In this document: positions 29,090 to 37,430 of the stretch, piece after piece
Position numbering within the stretch: position 1 is the first letter of the stretch
Layout: each line of letters begins with the position of its first letter
Assembly (NCBI GenBank): GCA_040882845.1
Contig: JBBEAM010000016.1
Span: 204,926 to 268,925, forward strand
Length of the DNA stretch: 64,000 nt
Direction of reading: 5' to 3'
Source: JBBEAM01 sp040882845
Lineage (GTDB): Bacteria; Pseudomonadota; Alphaproteobacteria; Kiloniellales; DSM-21159
Notes under the pieces: model-generated
Databases searched by the model: none
What the model saw: the letters and a program-made list of their open reading frames with translations, nothing else
Told to the model about the DNA's origin: nothing
Program-made: the position numbers and the translations under genes

Positions 29090-30142
29090 ATGGAAAATAA
29101 GAGCAATAAAAAAGGGAAACTTGTGGTTCACACAAACCCACATCCGAAGCCCCTTTTCCATATGGCGCCTGCGAATGTGCTGCGAAAGGCAACCCTGGAA
29201 GAGCTTGAGCAGCAAGAAAGAGATAACCGCGCGTTCCTCGCTCTCCAAAAATGGCTCGGCAAGCGTTTCTGGAAAATCAGGGAGTTCGTTTTCACCCCCG
29301 AGGACGAGCAGGACTTCAGCGATCTGCTTAAAGAAACTTTCCCAACCATCCGATTCCTCGACAAGGACGCGCTTGGACAGCGGAAACATGCAGCATCCGG
29401 CAGCGCTCAAACGGATCGAGAACCGGAACTTCGCTACTTCGATAGCCTCGCCGATCCCTCCGAATCGTGGTTTCTTTGCTGGCTCGAGCCTGAAGGCTGG
29501 CAGCCGAAGATCGGCCCGACGCGCTTTGCACCGAAGGCTCGCTGTATCCTCAACGAGCCACCGCTGCAGTTCGAATTCCACCCGATGCACGCCATCCAGA
29601 CCACAGCATATTCCACCGGAGATCAATTCCGCCGGAAAGACAAGCCTTTGCCTCCCACCTGGAGTCTGCCATCGGGCTACATGCAGGCCCATCCTCGCGT
29701 CGATGACTCCGAGTACAAGGCGTTTCTCGGCAAGGCCTACAGGCTCGTCACCAAGATCGCGACCAACAAGCTCATTCCCACCGATCCCCTTACCGGCTGG
29801 TCGCGTAAAACGCCAAAGCCACGCGGAGAAAACCTCTGGGTCGGGCATCACGCACTCGCCTGGTGTCTCGAGAATCCCCGTCATTTCCTGGACGGCAGCT
29901 ACCGGCCCGCCGAAGAAGCCGAGTGGCGGTGCAGGATTCCCAAGAAACATCCCGACTATCTGACCATCGAAGAGGCGTATGAGCGCATGGAAGAGAGGTT
30001 CCGCTTCGAATACGAAAAACTGAAGGAGGAGAACCGAAAGCTCGTGAAAGCGAAAGGCGCCGGCGTACAAGCGAACTCTAAGAAAAAACCTTTCAAGAAG
30101 TCCACGAGTCCCCAGAAACCGCCCAAGAAAAAGGGCGGCTAG
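29090..30142 (+). CDS. Unrecognised second gene of the SOS-box island
   Basis: A 350-residue protein of unknown family, following the toxin-like gene by 41 bases with AGGAG eight bases before its ATG. There is no signal peptide or membrane segment. The N-terminus is Lys/Asn-rich. The middle (130-260) has many Trp, Pro and His residues (W-F-L-C-W-L-E-P-E-G-W, V-G-H-H-A-L-A-W-C). A short coiled coil (around 295-322) leads to a Lys-rich tail ending K-K-K-G-G. It is less GC-rich than its surroundings, like the end of the preceding gene. Position suggests an immunity or accessory protein, but the basic tail is atypical for a nuclease inhibitor. A terminator overlaps its stop codon. Confidence 0.7.
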   Translation: MENKSNKKGKLVVHTNPHPKPLFHMAPANVLRKATLEELEQQERDNRAFLALQKWLGKRFWKIREFVFTPEDEQDFSDLLKETFPTIRFLDKDALGQRKHAASGSAQTDREPELRYFDSLADPSESWFLCWLEPEGWQPKIGPTRFAPKARCILNEPPLQFEFHPMHAIQTTAYSTGDQFRRKDKPLPPTWSLPSGYMQAHPRVDDSEYKAFLGKAYRLVTKIATNKLIPTDPLTGWSRKTPKPRGENLWVGHHALAWCLENPRHFLDGSYRPAEEAEWRCRIPKKHPDYLTIEEAYERMEERFRFEYEKLKEENRKLVKAKGAGVQANSKKKPFKKSTSPQKPPKKKGG

Positions 30143-30152
30143 GGCCGCCCTT
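30131..30152 (+). terminator. Intrinsic terminator of the island unit
   Basis: A 9-bp perfect stem (AAGGGCGGC / GCCGCCCTT) with a 4-base loop containing the stop codon of the preceding gene, followed by TTTT overlapping the stem end (30151-30154). It closes the two-gene unit and separates it from the convergent lipoprotein gene. Confidence 0.85.
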
Positions 30153-30203
30153 TTCCCTCTCTGAACCGCGCCGGTTTTTAGCCCGCGCGGGCGAGACTCG
30201 TCG

Positions 30204-30473
30204 TTAGTCGCACTCGAAGACGGCGATGTAGTCGTCACCGTCCTGGTAGGTTTCGATCAGGTCGGAATCGCGGCCGTAGCGGTCGCGGCACTCGTCCTCG
30301 GCGTCGTAGCGCGCTTCCTGCAGCTCGCGCTCGCTGCCGTCGAAGGTGTAGGTGAAGGTCGGCTGGTCCTCGCCGACCCGGTTCGGGCCGCGATCCTGGG
30401 CGGCACAGGCGGCAAGACCCAGGGTCAGGGCGCCGCAGAGCGCGACGGTCTTGAGGCTATGGATGGTCAACAT
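30204..30473 (-). CDS. Small lipoprotein of unknown function
   Basis: An 89-residue lipoprotein. A signal peptide ends in L-G-L-A-A-C, giving Cys23 as the lipidation site. The mature part is acidic with R-Y-D-A-E-D-E-C-R-D-R-Y-G and a C-terminal F-E-C-D, so two further Cys could form a disulfide. ATG 30473 is preceded by GGGAGG at seven bases. The same G-A-L-T-L-G leader style appears in the DUF3035 lipoprotein, but the mature sequences are unrelated. It stands alone between the island terminator and a branched-chain aminotransferase gene. Confidence 0.82.
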   Translation of the reverse strand: MLTIHSLKTVALCGALTLGLAACAAQDRGPNRVGEDQPTFTYTFDGSERELQEARYDAEDECRDRYGRDSDLIETYQDGDDYIAVFECD

Positions 30474-30739
30474 CTGACATCCTCCCGGAAATACAAGGCA
30501 ATGAATAACTTTCGCGCGCCCTCCGCGGGAGTTCGCGGCGATGGGAAGGCAACGGCCCGGCCGGGAGAAAGTTCCCGCCGCCGCACGCTTTGCCCCGGAT
30601 TTGCCCCATTCGCGCACTCCCCCAGCGGTCGTTGAGACACGCCTGGACACACGCGGCTTCGCGCGTATTCTGGGCGGCGAAATCCACCCTCCACGTCCGG
30701 GCGGCTTCCGACCGTCCGCTTCAGCGCGAGAAACGAAAC

Positions 30740-31594
30740 ATGCCCGCAGTTTCCACCAGCGAAGCCTGGCACTATATCGACGGCGAGTGGCTGAGCGGCA
30801 ATCCGCCGATCATGGGGGCCTTGAGCCACGGCGCCTGGATGGCCTCGACGGTGTTCGACGGCGCCCGCGCCTTCGAGGGGGTGACCCCCGACCTCGACCT
30901 GCACTGCCGGCGGCTGGTCGACTCGGCCCGCGCCATGGGCCTCGCCCCGGCGCACAGCGGCCCTGAGATCGAGGAGATCCTGCTGGAGGGGGTCGGAAAG
31001 TTCGCGGCGAACAGCCCGCTCTACATCCGGCCGATGTACTGGGCCGAGACCGGCTTCGTCGCTCCCGACGCCGACTCCACGCGCTACTGCTACTCGCTGT
31101 TCGTTGCGCCGCTGCCCGAGCCCAAAGGCAGCGCCATCACCCTGTCGCCCTACCGCCGGCCGACCTTCGCCCAGGCGCCGACCAACGCCAAGGCGGCCTG
31201 CCTCTACCCCAATTCCGGCCGCACGCTGCAGGAGGCCCGCGCCAAGGGCTTCGACAACGGCGTGGTTCTGGACGCCCTGGGCAATGTCGCCGAGCTGGCC
31301 ACCGCCAATCTCTGGATGGCCAAGGACGGCGCGGCGCACACGCCGATCCCCAACGGCACCTTCTTGAACGGCATCACCCGGCAGCGGGTGGCAAAGCTGC
31401 TGCGCGACGCCGGGATCACGGTCCACGAGCGGGCGCTGAGCTATCAGGACTTCCTCGAGGCCGACGAAATCTTTTCCACCGGCAACCACGGCAAGGTGAT
31501 GCCGGTGACCCGGATCGAGACCCGCGATCTGCAACCCGGACCGCTCTACACCCAGGCGCGCGCGCTGTACTGGGACTGGGCCCACAAGGGCTAG
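30740..31594 (+). CDS. Class IV (branched-chain amino acid) aminotransferase
   Basis: A 284-residue PLP-dependent fold-type IV aminotransferase. It has F-D-G-A-R-A-F-E-G near 33-41, the PLP-lysine region T-N-A-K-A-A at about 150, and N-V-A-E-L-A-T-A-N-L-W, in which the Glu contacts PLP. This is a compact form seen in alphaproteobacteria and annotated as branched-chain aminotransferase; D-amino-acid or 4-amino-4-deoxychorismate lyase specificity cannot be excluded. The start at 30740 gives the conserved N-terminus. The next gene starts 5 bases later. Confidence 0.85.
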   Translation: MPAVSTSEAWHYIDGEWLSGNPPIMGALSHGAWMASTVFDGARAFEGVTPDLDLHCRRLVDSARAMGLAPAHSGPEIEEILLEGVGKFAANSPLYIRPMYWAETGFVAPDADSTRYCYSLFVAPLPEPKGSAITLSPYRRPTFAQAPTNAKAACLYPNSGRTLQEARAKGFDNGVVLDALGNVAELATANLWMAKDGAAHTPIPNGTFLNGITRQRVAKLLRDAGITVHERALSYQDFLEADEIFSTGNHGKVMPVTRIETRDLQPGPLYTQARALYWDWAHKG

Positions 31595-31599
31595 GCAGG

Positions 31600-32751
31600 A
31601 TGCCCGCGATTCCGCAGCGGATGGCGGCGGTGCAGCTGCTGGGCCATGGCGGCACCGAGCAGCTGGTCTATCGCGAAGATGTCGCCGTGCCGACGCCGGG
31701 GCCGGGCGAGGTGCTGGTCAAGGTCACGGCCACCGCCAAGAACAACACCGACCGCAAGGTCCGCGAGGGGCTCTACCCGACCGGCAAGGAGGACGAGGTC
31801 GCCTCCTTCCAGATCGGCGGCGAGGCGACCCTGACCTTCCCGCGCATTCAGGGCGCCGACGTGGCGGGCCGGGTCGCGGCGGTCGGCGAGGCTGTGTCGG
31901 AGGAGCGCATCGGCGAGCGCGGCCTGCTCGATTTCAACATCTACGGCTCCGAGCGTCGCGACATCAATCTGACGCCGGACTACTACGGCCACGGCCGCGA
32001 CGGCGGCTTCGCCGAGTATGTCGCCGTCCCCAGCGACCAGTTCCACAGGATCGACAACCCGGAACTGGCGGACGCCGAGCTGGCGGCGCTCGGCCTCTGC
32101 TCCTACCAGACCGGTTATCACATGCTGACCGCCGCCTCCGTGACCGCCGGCGAGAACGTCCTGGTCACCGGCGCCAGCGGCGGGGTCGGCACAGCGCTGC
32201 TGCAGCTCTGCCGTCTGCTCGGCGCAGTGCCCCACGCGGTCTCCAGCCCCGGCAAGGAGGACGCGCTGAAGGCGCTCGGCGCCGCGAGCGTGATCGACCG
32301 CTCCCGGGTCGCCGACTGGCCCCGGGCGGTCGACGAGGCCACCGGGGGGCGGACTATCGACGCGGTAATGGATCTGGCCGGCGGCGAAATAACCTCTCCG
32401 CTGATCGACTGCATGATCCAGCGCATGGGCGAACGCAGCAGCTACCCGCGCCTGTCGATCGCCGGCGCCAGCGCCGGCAACGTCACCAAGCTCCTCTGGA
32501 CCAGGATCTACCTCTACCAGGTGCAGATTTTCGGCGTCTCCCATGGCACCCGCGAGGAGGCGGAGCAGCTGATCGCCTGGATTCGCGACGGCAGCCTCAA
32601 GCCCGTCCTGCAGGGCGCCTTCCGGCTGTCGCAGATCCGCAAGGCCGAAGACTACTTCGTCCACCGCAGCGCCGATCACCTGGGAAAGATCGTGGTTGTG
32701 CCGGACTCTGAATGGGCCGCGCAGGGCGCGCCCTTCGCCATCGTCAGCTAG
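31600..32751 (+). CDS. Zinc-type alcohol dehydrogenase-like oxidoreductase (MDR)
   Basis: A 383-residue medium-chain dehydrogenase/reductase. The N-terminal GroES-like domain includes G-A-D-V-A-G-R-V, and the Rossmann motif is V-T-G-A-S-G-G-V-G-T-A. Catalytic-zinc Cys/His are not evident, so it is closer to the quinone-reductase branch, probably NADPH-dependent. It follows the aminotransferase by 5 bases and is likely cotranscribed with it. Substrate unknown. It converges on the CpdR-like gene with an 18-base gap. Confidence 0.85.
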   Translation: MPAIPQRMAAVQLLGHGGTEQLVYREDVAVPTPGPGEVLVKVTATAKNNTDRKVREGLYPTGKEDEVASFQIGGEATLTFPRIQGADVAGRVAAVGEAVSEERIGERGLLDFNIYGSERRDINLTPDYYGHGRDGGFAEYVAVPSDQFHRIDNPELADAELAALGLCSYQTGYHMLTAASVTAGENVLVTGASGGVGTALLQLCRLLGAVPHAVSSPGKEDALKALGAASVIDRSRVADWPRAVDEATGGRTIDAVMDLAGGEITSPLIDCMIQRMGERSSYPRLSIAGASAGNVTKLLWTRIYLYQVQIFGVSHGTREEAEQLIAWIRDGSLKPVLQGAFRLSQIRKAEDYFVHRSADHLGKIVVVPDSEWAAQGAPFAIVS

Positions 32752-32769
32752 AATGGCCGACAGGGAAAC

Positions 32770-33186
32770 TCAGGCGTAGTAGCGCTCGTCGGAAGGCGGC
32801 GGGGGCGTCGTGTCTTCTTTGTTCGCGGCGCTGAGCATGCCCTGCACCCGGCGGCAGAAAGCCTGCAGGGTGAAGGGCTTGACGATGACCTCGTGCTCCA
32901 GATGCTCCATGTCGTAGGCGCGCTGATATTCGGCGGCATAGCCGGTCATCACCAGCACCGGCAGGCCAGGACGCAGCTCGCGCAGGCGCTCGCAGAGGCC
33001 GATGCCGTCGAGTCCCGGCATCACCACGTCGGTGATCAGCAGATCGAAGGTTTCGGTTTCCAGCGCGGCCAGAGCCTGCAGGCCGTCCTCGACGGCGGTC
33101 ACGTCATGCTTCTTGAAACTCAAGGCCCGGGACGCGAAGGCGCGTACCGCGGCATCGTCTTCCGCGATGAGGATCCTTGCCGCCAT
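32770..33186 (-). CDS. CpdR-like single-domain response regulator
   Basis: A 138-residue receiver domain without an output domain. The acidic pocket is A-E-D-D at the N-terminus, the phospho-acceptor Asp sits in L-L-I-T-D-V-V-M-P-G, and the switch Thr and Lys are in V-M-T-G-Y and V-K-P-F. CpdR in Caulobacter is such a protein and directs ClpXP to degrade CtrA; this one resembles it but has a longer C-terminal tail ending R-Y-Y-A. The start at 33186 gives M-A-A-R-I-L-I-A-E-D-D. A perfect CtrA box lies 137 bases upstream. CpdR identity is probable, not certain. Confidence 0.8.
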   Translation of the reverse strand: MAARILIAEDDAAVRAFASRALSFKKHDVTAVEDGLQALAALETETFDLLITDVVMPGLDGIGLCERLRELRPGLPVLVMTGYAAEYQRAYDMEHLEHEVIVKPFTLQAFCRRVQGMLSAANKEDTTPPPPSDERYYA

Positions 33187-33322
33187 GTTCGTTGCTCCTG
33201 ACAGAAAGCCGCGCATACCGCTTGCGGGGAACTTCGCAACGGGGGCTTTCGGGTGCCAGGACCCCTTGGGCGCCGCTACGAATCGAAGCGTCTTGAATCC
33301 GCTAAAGCTAGCGCCCAAGAAC

Positions 33323-33337
33323 TTAACAATCTGTTAA
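33323..33337 (-). promoter_or_regulatory. CtrA box upstream of the CpdR-like gene
   Basis: TTAA-N7-TTAA, the full CtrA recognition pattern, lies between the end of the zinc-ribbon gene and the CpdR-like start. In such GC-rich DNA a perfect match in a promoter position is unlikely to be chance. Confidence 0.65.
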
Positions 33338-33369
33338 ACTGGGGGCTCGGGAGTGAGACATCCCTGTGA

Positions 33370-34110
33370 TCAGCGCGGGCCGGCGAATTCGACGCGCAGG
33401 GCGCTGTCGTCGGGCGGATTGGCCGCGGAGGTTTCGAAGGTGGCGACCTCGCCCGGCTCCAGGCTGCGGACCGCCGCCGCGAACTCCCAGCTCAGCACCT
33501 CCGTGCCGGCGGCGTTGGAGACCACCGCGCGCAGCAGCGGCAGCTCGCGCGGGCGCTCGGAGACGTTGACCACCGAGCCGGAAACCACCATCCGGCGCTC
33601 GCCGCCGACGGTGCGCCGCACCGAGGTGACGCCGCCGATCTCCAGCCCCGCGCCCGCCGCCGCGATCGGGATATCGAGCTTGCGGTAGATCTCGGCGGTT
33701 TCCGGGACCTCGGCGACGATGCGGTCGCGGAAGTACCAGGCCGAAAAGACCAGCCCGGCGATCACCAGCAGGAAGATCATCCAGCCCAGCGCCGTGCCGC
33801 CGCGCCGGGCGGCGCGGCGCGGATAGGGCGCATGGCCCAAAGCCTCGTCACGGCGTGCCCCGTCGCGGCGAGCCTCGTCGTGGCGCGGCTCCGGGCGCCG
33901 GGGCGGCTGGCCACGCGGCGGCGCGCCATAGGGATCGGGGCCGGCGGCCGGAGGGGGCGGTGGCGCCTCTGCGGCAGCGGCGGAGACACCCGCCACCGCC
34001 TCCCGCCAGACATGACCGCAGCGGCCGCAGCGTACGCGCCGCGGCGCCTGTGCAAAGGCGGCCGGGTCGGTCTTGAAGGTCGCGCTGCAGGAGGGACAGG
34101 TGAGGTGCAT
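33370..34110 (-). CDS. MJ0042-type zinc-ribbon membrane protein
   Basis: A 246-residue protein. The N-terminal zinc ribbon has C-P-S-C near 5-8 and C-G-R-C-G-H-V-W near 29-36, the MJ0042 finger. A Pro/Arg-rich cytoplasmic stretch (45-115) follows, then a single membrane segment (L-G-W-M-I-F-L-L-V-I-A-G-L-V-F) near 120-140, then a DUF3426-like periplasmic beta domain. The start at 34110 places the finger at the N-terminus. It is divergent from ftsE across 151 bases, a conserved neighbourhood in alphaproteobacteria. Function unknown. Confidence 0.88.
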   Translation of the reverse strand: MHLTCPSCSATFKTDPAAFAQAPRRVRCGRCGHVWREAVAGVSAAAAEAPPPPPAAGPDPYGAPPRGQPPRRPEPRHDEARRDGARRDEALGHAPYPRRAARRGGTALGWMIFLLVIAGLVFSAWYFRDRIVAEVPETAEIYRKLDIPIAAAGAGLEIGGVTSVRRTVGGERRMVVSGSVVNVSERPRELPLLRAVVSNAAGTEVLSWEFAAAVRSLEPGEVATFETSAANPPDDSALRVEFAGPR

Positions 34111-34261
34111 GATTCGCTTTCGGTTTGCCCGGACCGCGTGAGACAATCCTTCTTAAAGCTGGGAAATCGGCAAGGCAAGCAGCGACGGCGATGCTTTACG
34201 CTCGGCCCAAGGCCGTGCGATCTTTCGCCACCCGTCGCGAAACCGAAGGAATCTCGGGCCG

Positions 34262-34990
34262 TTGATCCGCTTCGAACAGGTGTCTCTGCGCTACGATACG
34301 GGGCCGGAGGTCCTGCGCGACCTCGACTTCCATCTTGAACCTGGGTCCTTTCATTTCCTGCTCGGACCGAGCGGCGCCGGCAAGTCCTCCCTGCTCAAGA
34401 TGATGTCCCTGGGACAGCGCCCGAGCAGCGGCCGGCTTAGCCTGTTCGGCCGCGACGTCTCGCGTCTCGACCGCAAGGAACGGGCGCTGCTGCGCCGGCG
34501 CATCGGCGTGGTGTTTCAGGACTTCCGACTGATCGAGCATCTGACGACGGTGGAGAACGTCGCCCTGCCCCTGCGCGTCGCCGGACAGCGCGAGGACAAG
34601 GTGCGCGAACACGTTTCCGAACTGCTCTCCTGGGTCGGACTGGCCGATCATCTCAATGCGTTGCCGGCGACGCTGTCCGGCGGCCAGCAGCAGCGCGTCG
34701 CCATCGCCCGCGCGGTGATCAGCCGGCCCAGCCTGCTACTCGCCGACGAGCCGACCGGCAACGTCGACGACCGCATCGCCATGCGCCTGCTCTATCTCTT
34801 CGAGGAGTTACACCGCAACGGCACCACCGTGGTGATCGCCACCCACAACGAAATGCTCGCCAACCGCTTCGATCAGCCGGTGGTGCGCCTGAGCGACCAT
34901 AGCGCCGAGATCGAGGACGATAGCGGGGACGGGGAGACCGCCGGTCCGCCGCCGCGGCGCGAGCTGGCGGCGACACGGGGCGACGGCTGA
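34262..34990 (+). CDS. ftsE: Cell division ATP-binding protein FtsE
   Basis: A 242-residue ABC ATPase. Walker A is G-P-S-G-A-G-K-S-S, the signature is L-S-G-G-Q-Q-Q-R-V-A-I-A-R-A, and Walker B is L-L-L-A-D-E-P-T-G. With FtsX it couples the divisome to peptidoglycan hydrolase activation. The only suitable start is TTG at 34262, giving the canonical M-I-R-F-E-Q-V; AAGGA lies about ten bases upstream. It overlaps ftsX by one base. The C-terminal tail beyond about residue 215 is longer than in E. coli FtsE. Confidence 0.95.
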   Translation: MIRFEQVSLRYDTGPEVLRDLDFHLEPGSFHFLLGPSGAGKSSLLKMMSLGQRPSSGRLSLFGRDVSRLDRKERALLRRRIGVVFQDFRLIEHLTTVENVALPLRVAGQREDKVREHVSELLSWVGLADHLNALPATLSGGQQQRVAIARAVISRPSLLLADEPTGNVDDRIAMRLLYLFEELHRNGTTVVIATHNEMLANRFDQPVVRLSDHSAEIEDDSGDGETAGPPPRRELAATRGDG

Positions 34991-35880
34991 TGGCCTTCGG
35001 CAAAGCGGATCTGCCCCTGGCGCGCGACGCCTCCGGACGCTTCCTGCCCTGGCTGGTCGCCTTCATGGTTTATCTGGCGACCCTGGCGCTGGTCAGCTCG
35101 ATGATCATGAACGCCCTGGTCGACCGCTGGGACCGCGGCCTTGCCGACCGCCTGACGGTGCAGATTCCGGCGCCCTCCGCGGAGGACGAAGCCGGCGGGC
35201 AGGAGGCGCGGATCGATGCCGCGATCGACGTGCTGACCTCGACACCCGGCGTCGGCGGCGTGGCGGTGCTCGACGACAGCGAGATCTCCGCCCTGCTCGA
35301 CCCCTGGCTGGGTGACGCCGAGCTGGCGCGCGAGCTGCCGCTGCCGACCTTGATCGCCGTCACCCTCTCTGCCGACGATCCGGCAGACCTCGGCACCCTG
35401 GCGGTGCGGCTTCAGGCGGCGGTGCCGGGGGCGGTGATCGACGATCATCAGCGCTGGGTCGGCGGGCTGGTCAGCCTGACCCGCTCGATCGACCTGATCG
35501 CCGCGCTGGTGGTCCTGCTGGTCGGCCTGGCGGCGGTCATCACCGTGGTCTTCGTCACCCGCACCGGCCTCGCCATCCACCGTCAGGTGATCGAGCTGCT
35601 GCACCTGATCGGCGCCCAGGACAGCTATATCGCGCGGCAGTTCCAGACCCATGCCATGAAGCTCGGATTCAAGGGCGGCGCGCTCGGCTTCGCCGCCGCC
35701 CTGGCGACGGTCTATGGCGCCGGGCTGCTGCTGTCGGAGAGCGGGCGGGTGCTGCTGCCGGATTTCAGCTTCGGTCCGCGCGAATGGATCGGGCTCTGCC
35801 TGCTGCCGCTGCTGGCGACCCTGGTCGCCATGGTGACTGCGCGCTGGACCGTGCTGCGCACCCTCGCACGTTTCCCGTGA
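34990..35880 (+). CDS. ftsX: Cell division permease-like protein FtsX
   Basis: A 296-residue membrane protein. One N-terminal membrane segment (near 18-40) is followed by a periplasmic domain of about 110 residues and three C-terminal segments (near 165-195, 220-250 and 265-290), the FtsX topology. The segment Q-V-I-E-L-L-H-L-I-G-A-Q-D-S-Y-I-A is typical of the family. It partners FtsE, whose stop overlaps its ATG. ydcF follows 19 bases downstream. Confidence 0.93.
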   Translation: MAFGKADLPLARDASGRFLPWLVAFMVYLATLALVSSMIMNALVDRWDRGLADRLTVQIPAPSAEDEAGGQEARIDAAIDVLTSTPGVGGVAVLDDSEISALLDPWLGDAELARELPLPTLIAVTLSADDPADLGTLAVRLQAAVPGAVIDDHQRWVGGLVSLTRSIDLIAALVVLLVGLAAVITVVFVTRTGLAIHRQVIELLHLIGAQDSYIARQFQTHAMKLGFKGGALGFAAALATVYGAGLLLSESGRVLLPDFSFGPREWIGLCLLPLLATLVAMVTARWTVLRTLARFP

Positions 35881-35899
35881 GCCGCGGCGAAGGAATGCG

Positions 35900-36541
35900 A
35901 TGATGGCGGCGCGGCGCGGCGGCACTCTACGCTCCCTGTTGTTTCTCCTGGGTTTTCTGGGCCTGCTGCTGCTTGCCGGCTTCCTCTGGTTCCTCGCCAG
36001 TCTGCCCCAGGAGGTCGAGGACAGTGCGCGTCAGACCGATGCCATCGTGGTGCTGACCGGCGGCAGCGGCCGGGTCGGCCAGGGCCTGGAACTGCTCGAG
36101 GCCGGAAAGGCGAAGAAGCTGTTCATCTCCGGGGTCTACTATGCGGTCGATGTGAACGAACTGCTGCGCGTCGCCGAGCGCAGCCCGGAAGACCTGTCCT
36201 GCTGCATCGCGCTGGGCTACGAGGCCGGTAACACCCGGGGCAACGCAGAGGAGACCGCGGCCTGGATCGGCAAGCAGGGCTATAGCTCCCTGCGACTGGT
36301 CACCTCGGCCTATCACATGCCGCGCAGCCTGTTGCAGTTCCGCCGCCTGCTGCCCGGCGTCGAGATCGTGCCGCATCCCGTCTTTCCCGAGGATCATGTC
36401 CCCGGCGAGCGCTGGCGGCTGCCGGCCAGCGTCAGCCTGCTGCTGCAGGAGTACGGCAAGTACCTGCTGACCGCCGCCGAGGCGATCCTGACCAATCCGG
36501 AGGCGCAGGCGCCGCGGGCGGCCTCGGGGGCAGGCTCATGA
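35900..36541 (+). CDS. YdcF/DUF218 family membrane-anchored protein
   Basis: A 213-residue protein with an N-terminal membrane anchor (near 10-35) and a DUF218 domain. The domain starts D-A-I-V-V-L-T-G-G-S-G-R and includes the conserved G-N-A-E-E-T near 115 and S-A-Y-H-M-P-R-S. Related proteins (SanA, ElyC) affect envelope integrity and lipid carrier metabolism. It is between ftsX and plsC and overlaps plsC by 4 bases. Confidence 0.88.
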   Translation: MMAARRGGTLRSLLFLLGFLGLLLLAGFLWFLASLPQEVEDSARQTDAIVVLTGGSGRVGQGLELLEAGKAKKLFISGVYYAVDVNELLRVAERSPEDLSCCIALGYEAGNTRGNAEETAAWIGKQGYSSLRLVTSAYHMPRSLLQFRRLLPGVEIVPHPVFPEDHVPGERWRLPASVSLLLQEYGKYLLTAAEAILTNPEAQAPRAASGAGS

Positions 36542-37344
36542 CCCTGCTGCGCTCCCTGCTGTTCCAGCTGCTCTCCAATCTGTGGAGCTGGGCGATGATG
36601 ATTCTCTGCCTCCCCGTCCTGCTGCTGCCGCGCCCCTGGGTGGTGCGCGTCGGCCGGCTGTGGGCTGGCGGCCTGCACTGGCTGCTGCGCTGGGTCTGCG
36701 GCCTGGATCACCGCGTGCGGGGCCGCGAGAACCTGCCCGATGGCCCCTGCATCGTCGCCAGCAAGCACCAGTCGGCCTGGGACACCATCGCTTTGCCGGT
36801 GATCTTCCCCGACCCCTGCTTCGTGCTGAAGCGCGAGCTGCTGCGGATTCCGCTGTTTGGGCTCTACCTGCGCCGCGCCGGAGTGGTCGCCGTCGACCGC
36901 AGCGGCGGCGCCAAGGCCCTGCGCCGCATGGTGGCCGATGCCAAGACCTACGCCGCGCAGGGCCGCAAGATCGTGATCTATCCCGAGGGCACGCGCAGCG
37001 CGCCGGGCCGCCGGACCACCTATCATCCCGGGGTGGCCGCGCTCTATCAGCAACTCGGCCTGCCGGTGGTGCCGGTGGCGCTCGACTCCGGCCTCTACTG
37101 GCCGCGCCGCAGTCTGCTGCGCCGTCCCGGGCGGATTCAGGTCGAAATCCGGCCGGCGATTCCGCCCGGCCTGCCGCGCAGAGAGTTCATGGCGCGCCTG
37201 GAGCGGGAGATCGAGGAGCCCAGCGAGGCCCTGATCGCCGAGGCGCGGCGCCGCGCGCAAGGCGGCCCCGGGGAAGACCCCGTGCAAGACGCTGGGGAAG
37301 GCTCTGGGGACAAACCTGGGGACATTCCTGGGAACGGCCGGTGA
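36538..37344 (+). CDS. plsC: 1-acyl-sn-glycerol-3-phosphate acyltransferase
   Basis: A 268-residue membrane acyltransferase that converts lysophosphatidate to phosphatidate. The catalytic H-x4-D is in K-H-Q-S-A-W-D-T near 80-87, and the substrate motif P-E-G-T-R-S is near 150. Two N-terminal hydrophobic segments anchor it. It is last in the ftsE-ftsX-ydcF-plsC run. The 3' end is Asp/Gly-rich low complexity built from short repeats of GGGGA-like codons. Confidence 0.93.
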   Translation: MTLLRSLLFQLLSNLWSWAMMILCLPVLLLPRPWVVRVGRLWAGGLHWLLRWVCGLDHRVRGRENLPDGPCIVASKHQSAWDTIALPVIFPDPCFVLKRELLRIPLFGLYLRRAGVVAVDRSGGAKALRRMVADAKTYAAQGRKIVIYPEGTRSAPGRRTTYHPGVAALYQQLGLPVVPVALDSGLYWPRRSLLRRPGRIQVEIRPAIPPGLPRREFMARLEREIEEPSEALIAEARRRAQGGPGEDPVQDAGEGSGDKPGDIPGNGR

Positions 37345-37430
37345 CGACCTCAGGCAAGCTTCTGTTTTTTCAATCTGAATTGAGAAGCGTTCACAGGCTG
37401 TGGAAGGCCTGAACAGCGGAGACTGCCGCG

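Noticed and set aside
37345..37430. Possible terminator between plsC and the ChaC gene
   Set aside because: There is a T-run and short GC inverted pieces, but no stem long enough placed correctly before the T-run.
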